DNA of 64,000 nt from Bromus sterilis (GCA_950022295.1 OX465597.1:59321016-59385015); one strand, 5' to 3'. Positions 35,849 through 46,181 are shown, numbered from the stretch's first letter. Notes: a model not told the origin generated them from the letters alone. Translations and numbers: made by a program.

Positions 35849-36051
35849 AGTGTGAACACATATCCACTTGTGGCCTTCATCTCAACAGCATCATAAATCC
35901 AATTTTCATCACTATACCCTTCAAGTACCGACTGGTATCCGGTATAGTGAAGTACATGGCTCATTGTACCCTTTAGATAGCACATAACTCTTTCAATAGC
36001 ATGCCAATGAACAGCTCCCGGATTTGAGACAAACCGGCTCAATTTGTTCAC
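35849..36051 (-). pseudogene. Copia RNase H N-terminal half and linker from RT
   Basis: The minus strand gives NKLSRFVSNPGAVHWHAIER, VMCYLKGTMSHVLHYTGY and the RNase H start EGYSDENWIYDAVEMKATSG. It is separated from its continuation by the solo LTR. It is out of frame with the RT body because of a 24-nt misplaced copy at 36054-36077. Confidence 0.9.
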
Positions 36052-36053
36052 AG

Positions 36054-36077
36054 CATAACTCTTTCAATAGCATGCCA
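36054..36077. repeat. Misplaced copy of 35983-36006 in the RT/RNase H linker
   Basis: The 24 bases from CATAACTCTTTCAATAGC to the following ATGCCA occur at 35983-36006, where they encode the expected WHAIERVM-type peptide, and again here, where they replace the expected sequence after ATRP. This looks like a templated filler from template switching. Confidence 0.75.
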
Positions 36078-37237
36078 GGCCTCGTAGCGTAAGCTAGGTA
36101 CATGAGTGATCCAATCACTTGAGAGTATCTCAATTGATCTACAGTTGTGCCTTCGAACTTTCGAATCCGCACACTAGGATCGTATGGCGTTGGAGAAGAT
36201 TTGCAATCTGAATATCCAAAGCGACTCAGAATCTTCTCAACGTAGTGGGATTGCAAAAGCGTAATTCCACCCTCATTATCTCTCAATAGCTTGATGTTCA
36301 AGATAACATCAGCCACTCCAAGATCTTTCATCTCAAAGTTTTGAGATAGAAATGTCTTAACCTCCTCAATGACTTTGAGGTTGGTTCCAAATATCAGTAT
36401 GTCATCAACATATAAGCACAGTATAACTCCTTCGCCCCCACCATGGCGATGGTATACACATTTGTCAGCTTCACTTACAAGGAAGCCAGCAGATGTCAAA
36501 GTTTTATCAACCTTCTCATGCCACTGCTTAGGTGCTTGCTTCAGACCATATAAAGATTTCAATAACTTGCACACCTTTCCTTCCTGACCATCTACTACAA
36601 AGCCATCTGGCTGTTGCATGTAGATTTCCTCGTATAGCTCTCCATTTAGGAAAGACGTCTTAACTTCCATTTGATGGACGAGAATACCATGCGAGGCAGC
36701 CAAAGAGAGTAATACTCGAATGGTTGTCAGTCTGGCCACAGGTGCATAAGTATCGAAGAAATCTTCTCCTTCCTTATGGGTATAGCCCTTAGCCACGAGC
36801 CTAGCCTTGTATTTTTCAATACTGCCATCAGGCCTAAGCTTCTTTTTGAACACCCATTTACACCCCACAGGTTTGCAACCATAGGGACGATCAGTGATTT
36901 CCCATGTTCCATTAGCCAAGATGGAATCCATCTCGCTACGAACCGCATCTTTCCAGTAGTCAGCATCCAGTGATGCATAAGCTTCTGAAATAGAAGTGGG
37001 AGTATCATACACGAGGTACACAATGAAATCATCACCAAAGGACTTTGCAGTCCTCTGTATCTTGCTCCTAATAGGAGCTTCATCGTCTTCCTCCACAGGA
37101 TTATCATCATGAGTTCGTTCATAATATTCCATCGGAATGGCGGGTTCAGGAATCTCATCAGATCCCTGTCTAGAAGTGCTTTGCATATCTCTCATGGGAA
37201 ATATATCCTCAAAGAATGTAGCATCTTTAGACTCCAT
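36060..37237 (-). pseudogene. Copia reverse transcriptase
   Basis: RT_copia motifs are in order: WKDAVRSEMDSILANGTWEI, GCKWVFKKKLRPDGSIEKYK, LVAKGYTHKEGEDFFDTYAP, MEVKTSFLNGELYEEIYMQQ, LKSLYGLKQAPKQWHEK, then YVDDILIFG as the catalytic centre. The frame ends in aberrant sequence after YATRPG because of the filler at 36054-36077. It is in a different frame from the integrase upstream, so a frameshift lies near 37240-37290. Confidence 0.93.
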
Positions 37238-39356
37238 ATCGTACTGACCTTCACGTCAGTTACCTCAGATTTCACCACTAGAAATCTATATCCAACGTTG
37301 TTCTTAGCGTAGCCCAGAAAAACGCAGTCCACGGTCTTTGGTCCAAGCTTACGCTTTTTGGGATCGACACATTTACTTTTGCCAAACAGCCCCAAGCGCG
37401 CAAGTATGAGAGTGTCGTTCTTTTCTTCTCCAATAATTCATAGGGAGTGATCTCGTTATCCTTTACGGGAACCTTATTATGGACATGACAAGATGTCAAT
37501 ATAGCCTCCCCCCACCATGCCTTGGATAAACCCGATGTATCTAACATGGCGTTAACCAAATCTGTTAGAGTATGATTTTTCCGTTCGGCAACCCCGTTTG
37601 ATTGGGGTGAATAGGGAGGCGTCCTCTCATGAATAATTATGTTTTCCGCACAGAAAGAATTAAAATCATTAGAAAAGTACTCTCCACCACGATCAGACCG
37701 AACCCGTTTAATCTTCTTCTCAAGTTGGTTCTCAACTTCTGCTTTATAGATTTTAAAGTAGTGTAGAGCCTCATATTTAGTGTTTAACAGATACACATAG
37801 CAAAATCTAGTGGAGTCATTTATCAATGTCATGAAGTATTTCTTTCCACGTTTAGTCAACACACCATTCATCTCACATAGATCAGAATGTATGAGTTCTA
37901 GTGGCGCCAAGTGTCTCTCCTCCACAGCCTTGTGGGGCTTGCGAGGTTGCTTAGCTTGCACACATGCATCACCCTTAGAACCTTTGGCTAAAGTGAAACT
38001 CGAGATTAAATTCATCTTAGCTAGCCGCATCATACAACTGAAATTTACGTGACAAAGACGTGAATGCCAAATATCAGACTCATCAACGATATAATGTATA
38101 TGATTCACGACGTTATTACATAAATCCTCTAGGGAAAGGCGGAACAGACCTCCGCATTCATAAACTTTGCCAATGAATAATCCATATCTAGACAAGATTG
38201 TTTTATTTGACTCGAATACTAATTTAAGCCCTTCTTTACATAGAAGGGAGCCACTAACGAGATTCTTTCTGATATCGGGGACATGCTGCACATTCTTCAG
38301 CCGCACGGTCTTTCCCGAAGTAAGCTTCATATCGACCGTACCAACACCAAGAACAGAAGCATGTGCGCCGTTCCCCATCAGTATGGACCTGGTTCCTGTG
38401 GCCTGGTAAGAAGAAAACAAGGATATGTCAGCACACACATGAACATTTGCACCCGTGTCAACCCACCATTCAGTAGATTGATAAACTGAGAAAACAGTAA
38501 ATGAATTACCGTACCCAGGTGCACCCTTGTCCGTGTTGCCCATGACCACATTGACAGAATTGGAATTCTGCGTTGGCTTCTTATACTTGTTCGGGCACTT
38601 ATTAGCCCAGTGCTCCAGTGAGCCACAAGTGAAAGAACCATCATCCTTCTTGTTGTTCCTTTTCCCCTTTTTCTTGAAGGTAGTATTCTGTTGGACCTTG
38701 TTCTTTCCCTTGAACTTATTCTGAAAGTTCTTCTGCTGCACCATGTTGGCAATAAAAGTTCCCTCCGCCACCTTTTGGTGTGAGTCTTTTGCCCTTGAGT
38801 TCTGCACCACACTCAGATGGCCAATAACATCCTCAACTGAGAATCCTCGCCTCTGGTGCTTCAGAGTGGTGGCAAAGCTCCTCCAACATGGAGGGAGTTT
38901 AGCAATTATGCATCCCGCGACAAACTTGTCTGGTAGATCACACTTGAGGAACTCAAGCTCTTTCACGATGCACTGTATCTCATGGGCCTGTTCCAACACA
39001 GGATGGTTCTCGACCATCTTATAATCATGGAACTGCTCCATAGCATACAACTCGCTCCCGGCATCAGTTGCTCCGAACTTTTCCTCGAGTGCTCTCCATA
39101 AGTTCTTGGCATCTCGCATATGTAAATATGCGTCGACTAATTTGTCTCCGATCACACTAAGAACTGCTCCAACAAAGACGATGGAGGCGTCCCTGAACGC
39201 CTTCTCCTGTTGAGGAGTAATCGTTCCAATGGGAGTCTCTCCAACGACCCAGAAGACATTCATAGACGTGAGCCACAAAATAGTCTTTGTTTGCCAACGC
39301 ATAAAATTTTGGCCCGTAGTTTCAGTATCGCAGCAAAACCAGGAGATGAAAACTGC
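37192..39356 (-). pseudogene. Copia gag, protease and integrase
   Basis: The main minus-strand frame (37278-39302) contains gag (VLSVIGDKLVDAYLHMRD, KFVAGCIIAKLPPCWRSFAT), a CCHC-type knuckle (CGSLEHWANKCPNKY, first Cys altered relative to CxxC), the aspartic protease site WWVDTGANVHVC, the pre-integrase motif DIWHSRLCHVN and the integrase core (IHSDLCEM, VRSDRGGEY, SPQSNGVAERKN). The integrase C-terminal part is in another frame (37192-37395: KTVDCVFLGYAKNNVGYRF). Codons upstream of the ATG at 39302 continue the gag similarity (TTGQNF), so translation begins further 5'. Confidence 0.92.
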
Positions 39357-39379
39357 CTATAAAAATAAGGTTTTTGGAT

Positions 39380-40408
39380 TGTTGGATATATTAGCAATTT
39401 TCCAAGCAATTTAATCCCTAGATAAAACATGAACATGACGCATGCAAGATTAATCTCATACTGATACTTAGCCATGCAACTCAAATCTACGCAAATAACA
39501 CATATATGTACGCAGACAATAAGCATGACATAGATGAAAACAACGATGAACGGGGTGAGTACATCATACCCTCCGTTCGGCCAGATTGCAGCAGCGGATG
39601 CGCTGCTAGCAGCAGCAAGTTCGTCGGCGGTCTTCTTGGCGGCGGCTTCCTCCTGAGCGAGCATCTCGGCGGCGGCCTTCTCAGCTTCGGTAGCCATGGA
39701 GACGTAGAGGAAGTAGACGAACTAGACGGGTGGAAGCGAGCAGTCGCGTCGTAGACGCTCCCCAAAAACCATATTGCTCCTCTTCCGGTGCAGGATCGCA
39801 AGGAGCATGGTTTCGAAGGCCTGCTCTCCCGCAGAGCCGTGCACGCGGCGGACGGGGTGGGATCGCCGGAGGCAGCGGCAGTGCGTGGAATGACGTGGGC
39901 GGTGCGCGAGGAAGAACATATGTGATCTGTAGTATAGTGCGGCGGCTAGGGTTGCCGCGGTTCCTTTTTATACACAACCGAGGTAGGGCGACGTGGGACT
40001 GGATACCCGCGATCGAGTCGGCCCACGATTGACGTCTCAGATCGTGCAGCGGTTAAGTCATGATTATTGCATTAAATCATAATTAATTGCCAATTAATTA
40101 GCCGTTCCTGACTGGCAGCGCACACATGACATAGGTATTAGCTCGGTTCGGCTCAATTCCGCAAACCGCGGCGCGCGCGCGTCGTGGCGAGGTGAGGCAG
40201 GCGGCGGAGGAGCGTGTGTGCGCTCTCACTCTGCTGCTTGCTCAATAGCATATAGGAGAGCTCATCTTTATAAAGAGGTGCAACTCACCCTCCACTTTCG
40301 GGGTGAGATTAAACTTAGCACCACACCCATATCATTTTTCCCACATGGGCCCTTGTAGATTTTCTGAAATTGTTAGATGGACCTAAAGCCCAATGCCTTA
40401 TTTCAACA
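39380..40408 (-). repeat. 5' LTR of the copia element
   Basis: TGTTGGATAT...TATTTCAACA termini, 1029 bp, followed by the target duplication ATATC. The minus strand carries the TATA box (39965-39972) and the putative gag exon. The sequence inside the boundary (minus strand ATCCAAAAACC) does not match TGGTATCAGAGC. Confidence 0.95.
39570..39697 (-). pseudogene. Putative first gag exon inside the copia 5' LTR
   Basis: An ATG at 39695-39697 opens an Ala/Glu/Lys-rich peptide (MATEAEKAAAEMLAQEEAAA, ending IWPNGG). A GT donor (GGAGG/GTATGA) follows at 39569. An acceptor (TTTTTATAG) ends at 39357, inside the internal region. Splicing out 39357-39569 would join the peptide to FSSPGFAAI and the gag body, with one later frameshift near 39310. 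The same exon is conserved in the 3' LTR (31698-31825) with one residue changed. A TATA box lies about 270 bases upstream at 39965-39972. The model is inference. Confidence 0.5.
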
Positions 40409-40420
40409 ATATCTATCTTA

Positions 40421-40545
40421 GGCCTTGTTCGGAGGTGGTTTTGAAGGGGATTGATAGTGATTGAGGGGGATTAAATTCTCTACAAGTCAAAATCCTCTTC
40501 AATGCTCTCCAATCCTTTTGTGAGGAAGGTTAACCAAACAAAGCC
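40421..40545. mobile_element. Tourist-like MITE
   Basis: The 125-bp element opens GGCCTTGTTCGG and closes CCAAACAAAGCC with TTA on both sides (40418-40420, 40546-40548). Short inverted ends and a TTA duplication identify PIF/Harbinger-type. Confidence 0.8.
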
Positions 40546-41238
40546 TTAAGTGAGTTATTCAAGGATCATGTGGTTACCAAAAATCAGAACCCCTAGACGA
40601 CGGTAATAGAGCAGGTCGTAGCATGAGGGATTGTGCGGCTTAACCATCATCACACTTGGTACCATATATACCACCATCTACACATGGCTTACACACGTCG
40701 CTCAATTACAAGACGAAAAATTTGTCCCATCACAATAACACCACATGCTAACATTAAGGGTAATTAAGGAGTACGAGAAATACTTCTAACTATGGAGTGA
40801 TGCTCGAGGTGCTGCTGGCAGTCCTAGCTCATCCTCCTGCACCATAGCATACCAAATGATTCACCATTAAACGACCCGTGCGAAATTAACATGGTTGCTT
40901 AGTTGTTAGTCAGATCATGCAACGTTGTCCTTCAGGTACTAAATCACAAAGTGAAAGATCAATTGTAGCACCTCATGCAATATCGTTTTAGGATACAGAA
41001 ACTGGCCATAAAGGATAACACATTCTTTATCTGCACAATGAAAAAGACACCAGTCAGCTATAGGATGATACTAATGTAATGTCCTACCTTATTTTTTCCT
41101 ATTCACACAGTTTTAATATTGAGAAACGATATTTATGCCTATCTTAATGTATTTAGTCCTTTGCCGAAGTAGCTCACGATGATGACTTCTCAACCCACCT
41201 GTATGGTCAAGAGGCAAGAAAAGTATTCATACATCAAC
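40546..41238. other. Unannotated intergenic DNA
   Basis: Moderately AT-rich. Nothing recognisable, although some of it could be the 3' flank of the possible exon at 41239-41390. Confidence 0.35.
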
Positions 41239-41390
41239 TCATGCTATAATGTTGAAGTCTTCATGAAAAGGGCGAACGATGGGCGGGCGATCATCCACAT
41301 GCATTGAGCTAAAGTTGTAAAGGCCTTCAACATTCTCACAGGCCCATATTTTGCATTCCACTTGAAAATTTCTCAGATGAGATTCATCTG
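41239..41390 (-). pseudogene. Possible terminal exon of an unknown gene
   Basis: The minus strand reads TDESHLRNFQVECKIWACEN, then VEGLYNFSSMHVDDRPPIVR, PFHEDFNIIA and a TGA at 41239-41241. The composition is protein-like and it begins after an AG that could be a splice acceptor. A stop sits in frame just upstream, so it needs another exon, which I cannot find. The family is not recognised. Confidence 0.3.
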
Positions 41391-41793
41391 TCTATCTATC
41401 GCTTATGATAATTTACTTTTACTTTTAAAAGGTTGTTATATGACAAATTAGGCGCTTTTATATTGTGGTCTGGCGTACTGGCTGCTGGTTGTATTGTGTG
41501 ATTTCAACAATTATGAAAATCTTGTATGTTGGAAATCTTTTTGATATGAATGTGCTCATTGCAGCCATTAAAAAATAGGCTGCAATATTTCAAGAAAAAA
41601 TCTAATTAAGTTGTTTAGTACTTATAGCATTGCACACAATTTTGCATTAATTTTTTAACAAATGGCTATGTACAACAAAGTGAACAAACACAGTTCGACT
41701 AGAAATGAGCGTTTGAGATTTATTTCTAATTTTACACCATATTTTTATACAACTATTTGTGACGTACAACACACATAGTTCGATCAGAGAGAA
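41391..41793. other. AT-rich spacer with a diverged prefix of the tandem unit
   Basis: 41700-41790 contains GCGTTTGAGATTTATTTCTA and ACAACTATTTGTGACGTA, an older, shorter relative of the start of the 478-bp unit that follows. Confidence 0.45.
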
Positions 41794-42749
41794 GCGCTTG
41801 AGATTTAATTCTTATGTCACACGAGAATTTATACACAACCGTTTGTGATAGACGTAAGTGATGCAAATGTGTACCACATTCAAACTGTATGGAATAACCT
41901 CGCGTAGTTCACGCAATTCCTAACACGCCAGCGTTTGGAGTAGTATGAAAGAACACAAACGTATTTTTAACTAAAACTTATGCTATATGACCATGATTTC
42001 ACACGGACAAAGGAGGAGGCGCTCGTGAGCAATGGTAGGGAAGGATAATAAGGGTGGCTGGGTGAAGCGGGCACATAGTGCCCATACGCGGTGGAGGAAG
42101 GAGGCGAGGGTGGGGACTGAGGAGGAAGATGTGTAGTGTGATTAGCGACGTGATATTACGCGTCAATACTAAACTTCGTCAATACGCGTGACTCCATGCT
42201 AGATGAAAATCTAACGCACCATTTTTCTTCCACAATATTACCGTATCAAAAGTAAGATCCAAAGCATCTTCGCGTTTGAGATTTAATTCTTATGTCACAC
42301 GAGAATTTATACACAACCGTTTGTGATAGACATAAGTGATGCAAATGTGTACCACATTCAAACTGTATGGAATAACCTCGCGTAGTTCACGCAATTCCTA
42401 ACACGCCAGCGTTTGGAGTAGTATGAAAGAACACAAACGTATTTTTAGCTAAAACTTATGCTATATGACCATGATTTCACACGGACAAAGGAGGAGGCGC
42501 TCGTGAGCAGTGGTAGCGAAGGATGATAAGGGTGGCTGGGTGAAGCGGGCACATAGTGCCCATACGCGGTGGAGGAAGGAGGCGAGGGTGGGGACTGAGG
42601 AGGAAGATGTGTAGTGTGATTAGCAACGCGATATTAAGCGTCAATACTAAACTTCGTCAATACGCGTGACTCCATGCTAGATGAAAATCTAACACACCAT
42701 TTTTCTTCCACAATATTACTGTATCAAAAGTAAGATCCAAAGCATCTTC
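41794..42749. repeat. 478-bp tandem duplication
   Basis: The block from TTGAGATTTAATTCTTATGT through CATAGTGCCCATACGCGGTG to CCAAAGCATCTTCGCG occurs twice in direct orientation at a 478-bp offset. I count roughly ten single-base differences, so the duplication is fairly recent. No ORF or terminal repeat explains it. Confidence 0.9.
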
Positions 42750-43089
42750 GCGCGATCAGCATACTCAGGAGCAACATAGAAGAACCTCCGAATAAAAAAT
42801 ATGTTTGTACAAAATCTTACAATGCATATGAGTTCTCAACATTGCAATTCGAGGGGAAGCAGCAAGAACATTCAGTTTTAAAACTAAATCAGAAACTGCA
42901 GATAAAAAAAAGATCAATGCCCACTCATCACTATGAACTCTAGATCGTTCCTACATCTACTATTAGATCTAGCTCATGATAACCGTTGTGAGGATTCGGA
43001 GTGGAAAACAAACAAAAATTGAACACTACAAAAACAAAGTCTCAAGATATCTAGGTAGATGCATACAAAGTTAGTGATCTAACCTTCAC
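42750..43089. other. Spacer, possibly the 3' part of a minus-strand copia LTR
   Basis: AT-rich, no gene. It may belong to the LTR that is clearer from 43090 onward, but I cannot fix the terminus. Confidence 0.35.
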
Positions 43090-43731
43090 ATTGTTTAACA
43101 AACGTTCTCTCTCGCGGAGGAAGAAGAAGAGGGAGAGGGTGTGAAGCGTGAAGTAGTGCGGTCCCTCGAACAAGATCCAATCCAAGTCCCATGATCTAGA
43201 TCCAATCCAAAGTCCCTCGACCAAAGATCAAAAGCACAAGATCTCCTCGACAAGTCCACACATACAGTACAGCTGATCCGACAGGGCTCCGCCATCCTGA
43301 GCTTAGTGTCACCGAAGTAAAGAGGAGGGAGGAGCAACCCTTTGGGAAGAGGGAGGGATTAGATCTAATAGAGAGGATAGAGGGCCGGCCCAACGACACT
43401 AAACTGTGTTAGATGGGGGATTCCCCTCCTCATCTATTTATAAAGGCGAGGGGGGCGCCTTCTTAAGGAAGGGGGCAACCCCTAGGGTGCAAGTTTCCCT
43501 CTCTCTAGGGTCGGTCGCAAGGAGAAGATGCCCTCCTTGGTATGGCTCCCCCTTATGGGCCTCTTCTATCCAAGTGCCTCCCCCCCCCCACTTGGGCCTT
43601 CCAAGTGGGAGAGGACCCATTGATGTTTTTTCTCTATTAACAATTCCTGAAAAATCTAGGAATTCACAAGAAATAAATATTAAAAAAAATTATCATCATG
43701 GAACTTTTCTTGCACTCCCATTTTACCCTGT
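43090..43731 (-). repeat. BARE/Angela-like copia LTR fragment, part 1 (minus orientation)
   Basis: The minus strand has a TATAAATAG box near 43436 and the typical GC-rich U3/R text. The Tat element at 43732 interrupts it, and 52805 onward continues it with phrases paralleled at 60739-60830 (GTGTGACxCCATAGGTTCG, AACAATAACCAATGGCAGAG). CCTGT at 43727-43731 is the target duplication of the Tat insertion. Confidence 0.65.
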
Positions 43732-44169
43732 TGACGGGGATCAACCCCGACAAATCCCATGGTCAGGGACCCTGGGTTAGTCATGAGAGGCGCAGGTTGG
43801 ACGATAGCTCGTCGGCAAACAGGGAGGCTCGCTCCTGCTCGATATTATTGATTGGGGAGATGCGATTACAATGGAGGCCAAGGCTGGAGCGCTCAAGTCT
43901 AGGGTTACAGGTGAGATTAGATCCCTTTGGTGTCGCCCCTCCTAGCCCTTATATACCGGGCTAGGTCTCGGGGAGTTCATCTACATGTATAGGTAAACTT
44001 TCCTAACCCTAGCTTGCTCCGTACGGCAGGTCTTCGCACCTTCCTTGTGAGTCGAGGACTTCTACGTCGGTGCCATCTAGTGGGCCGAGGCCGTATCTTC
44101 ATGGGCCTTCTGCCTTCATGGACACCAGGTAGGCTCATCCGTAGGAGTCGTGGGGTCACCCCCTCGTCA
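43732..44169 (-). repeat. 3' LTR of Tat element 1
   Basis: TGACG...CGTCA ends, 438 bp, near-identical to 52367-52804. The polypurine tract (minus strand CTCGGGGGCTAC) is at 44170-44182. Confidence 0.95.
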
Positions 44170-45357
44170 GTAGCCCCCGAGTGCCTGGGGGACTCGAAGA
44201 GTCGCGCAGGGACTCGAGTACATTCATGTGTCGTTTATTGATATGCACGGTTCATCCGTGGGTCGCTGGCAGTCTGGTGGCCATGACAAAACCTGTTTCG
44301 AGGGATGCTAAGCTGAAAGGGCCCAAGGAGTCGACGGGTCGAGCCTTGGTGAATTTCACTAGGGCAAATACCACAGTAGCCCAATCAAACCCACGTCCCT
44401 CGACGTGAGCTTGGAACACTGGTGTCGAGCACAAGTCCGGCCGCTTCAGGTCTTACGATGTTTATTTGTCGCCAGTAATGTGTGTAGCCTAAGGCGCGTC
44501 CGCCCGGCTTATCTATCATGCTCTGCGCATGGGAAAGGTTGGGAGTGAAATCGCTCTTCGGCAAGTCCCAGCCCGGCCGTACTTCGCAGCGGGGTCTTAC
44601 CTACACGCTAATCTTGCGTGGCATCTAGGCACAGTGTATCGTGTTCCAGGAAAGTGTGTTTTTGAGGCGCGGAGCCTTATAGCATTGCACCCGCTTGGAA
44701 CAAAACATCAAGCGAGCTGTTCACTCATTCACCCGAGGAGCTAAGTTTCGAGTGCTCAGTCGGGGGGGTTTTTGCGAGTAATCACTCAAATGCCGTTTTC
44801 GGCTCTTGAGGTGAGGGAGCACCTGAGACTCTTAGCGCCGTATGGTCTTGGCGAGTGCTTGTTTGTCTTACGGCGGGTTGAGGGAGCACCCGAGACTCTC
44901 ATAAGTGCGAGTGTTCACTCGAGCACGTGGCTAACCTTTTGGTGAGGGAGCACCCGGGACTCTTATGATGTACGCTCCCGATGGGAGTAAGATGTTTTTC
45001 TTCCTTTGGGGAAAAGATCTAAAATATGGAAAATCAGAGCCTTGGTCTCTGTTTGGTTTTTCTTTGCTGTTTGTGAGAGGCAGCGATGCCTCTGTTTGAT
45101 GGCTGTCAGGGATGCTCTGCCATTGAACCGTCACATCTTCTGGACCGGTCATAATGATGGCTGCTGTGGCGTGCGGCAGGCGCCGGTTGGGTTTCCCATG
45201 CGCGCGTTGGAAACGCGCGTGAATTGACGCGTCTTGCGTACAGTGCGTCCCGTGAGAAAGCATCTTCGTCTTGGAGTCCGAGACGGCTGGGACGATTGGT
45301 CTTTGAATTAATTGCTGCTGTCGTTTTGGCTTCTCTGTGCCTTGATGCTAGTTGTTC
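44170..45357 (-). other. Long 3' internal region of Tat element 1, upstream of the antisense gene
   Basis: Non-coding region between the polypurine tract and the TATA box of the antisense ORF. It contains repeated phrases such as GGTGAGGGAGCACC and GACTCTTA (near 44810, 44880, 44940). It would act as the 5' flank of the antisense gene. Confidence 0.55.
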
Positions 45358-45365
45358 TATAAATA
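45358..45365 (+). promoter_or_regulatory. TATA box of the antisense B3 ORF
   Basis: CTATAAATAGG on the plus strand, a canonical plant core promoter, lies 75 bases upstream of the ATG at 45433. A pyrimidine-rich leader (CTTTCTTCATCTCTTCTTCC) lies between. It is opposite in direction to the retrotransposon transcript. Confidence 0.7.
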
Positions 45366-45432
45366 GGCCTTTCTCTTCCACACCTCTATCCAACTCGCTG
45401 CTTCACCTCTTTCTTCATCTCTTCTTCCGCTC

Positions 45433-46068
45433 ATGGTTCCTAGGCGAGGTGTTGGCCGTGGCCGTGGTCGTCGTGGTCGTGGTGGCCGCACACCACGCTC
45501 ATGCCGTGGTGGTCGCCATGGTGCGACGCCAATGCTTTCCTCCTCTCCCTTGGGGGAGGGATTCTGGCGGTATGATTTTATTTTGCGTGTTCGTGGCCAA
45601 AGTGCCAATCGCATCCTTCTTCCTTCTGCTTTTTCTGCCATTGTCTCTGAACGTGGCTTGGATGGCGTGCTTCTGCACCTTCAAGGGAGCTGTCGATCTC
45701 CTTCCTATGTTGACTTGGAGGTTGATAGCTCTCGCTTGATTTTTCTTGGCTCTGGTTGGAGTTTGTTTGATCGGCGGTTGAATTTGCGGGATGGTGATAT
45801 GCTCAGCTGTCGCTTTGATGGTGAGAGCACTGTCACTGTCCGCGCTTTCGATCCTAGTGGCAATAGCATGGATCCGCATGGGCAGGAGTTGAGCAGCGAC
45901 AGCTCCACAAAGTCGGGAAGTCCATCGCCGGCGTCTTCGACTGCTTCTTCCTCCAGGGACTCTTCTGGTGATGGTGGTGAGCCGTCTTCAACTGCTTCCT
46001 CCTCTGCCTCTGAAGAATACCTCGATGTCAATCCACCGGTTAAACGAGCGCGGCAGGCGACCTTGTAG
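45433..46068 (+). CDS. Antisense accessory ORF: RGG/B3-domain nuclear protein
   Basis: A 211-residue ORF on the strand opposite to gag-pol, between pol and the 3' LTR. Residues 4-29 are Arg/Gly-rich (RGRGRRGRGG). Residues 44-143 fit a plant B3 DNA-binding domain: ILLPSAF, GVLLHLQG, YVDLEV, LGSGWSLFDRRLNLRDGDML, then CRFDGES..VRAFDPSG. A Ser-rich linker (151-193) and a basic PPVKRARQ motif (201-208) follow. Its own TATA box is at 45358. In another frame directly after the stop, bases 46069-46181 would encode a Glu/Lys-rich coiled-coil tail (WVELEKKLEEQENKLVEQ) ending at TAA 46179-46181, so a one-base frameshift probably shortened the protein. Antisense genes are known in Tat relatives such as Grande; the B3 assignment is my own reading. 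A DNA-binding role is inference. Confidence 0.72.
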   Translation: MVPRRGVGRGRGRRGRGGRTPRSCRGGRHGATPMLSSSPLGEGFWRYDFILRVRGQSANRILLPSAFSAIVSERGLDGVLLHLQGSCRSPSYVDLEVDSSRLIFLGSGWSLFDRRLNLRDGDMLSCRFDGESTVTVRAFDPSGNSMDPHGQELSSDSSTKSGSPSPASSTASSSRDSSGDGGEPSSTASSSASEEYLDVNPPVKRARQATL

Positions 46069-46181
46069 AACTGGAGGCAGCGGCGTCATCTTCGCCGGCA
46101 GCTTGGGTGGAGCTGGAGAAGAAGCTAGAGGAGCAGGAGAATAAGCTGGTGGAGCAGCGTCTCCAATGGCTCCGCAAATAA

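Larger units (their letters stand above)
31508..40408 (-). mobile_element. Complete Ty1/copia retrotransposon with perfect TSD, carrying a solo LTR insertion
   Basis: LTRs at 31508-32547 and 39380-40408 are flanked by ATATC on both sides (31503-31507 and 40409-40413). Integrase precedes RT in the minus-strand reading, as in copia. The element is 8.9 kb, of which 2.36 kb is a later solo LTR plus 5 bp of duplication. Gag-pol is broken by frameshifts and the solo LTR. No recognisable tRNA-iMet primer site follows the 5' LTR. Confidence 0.95.
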
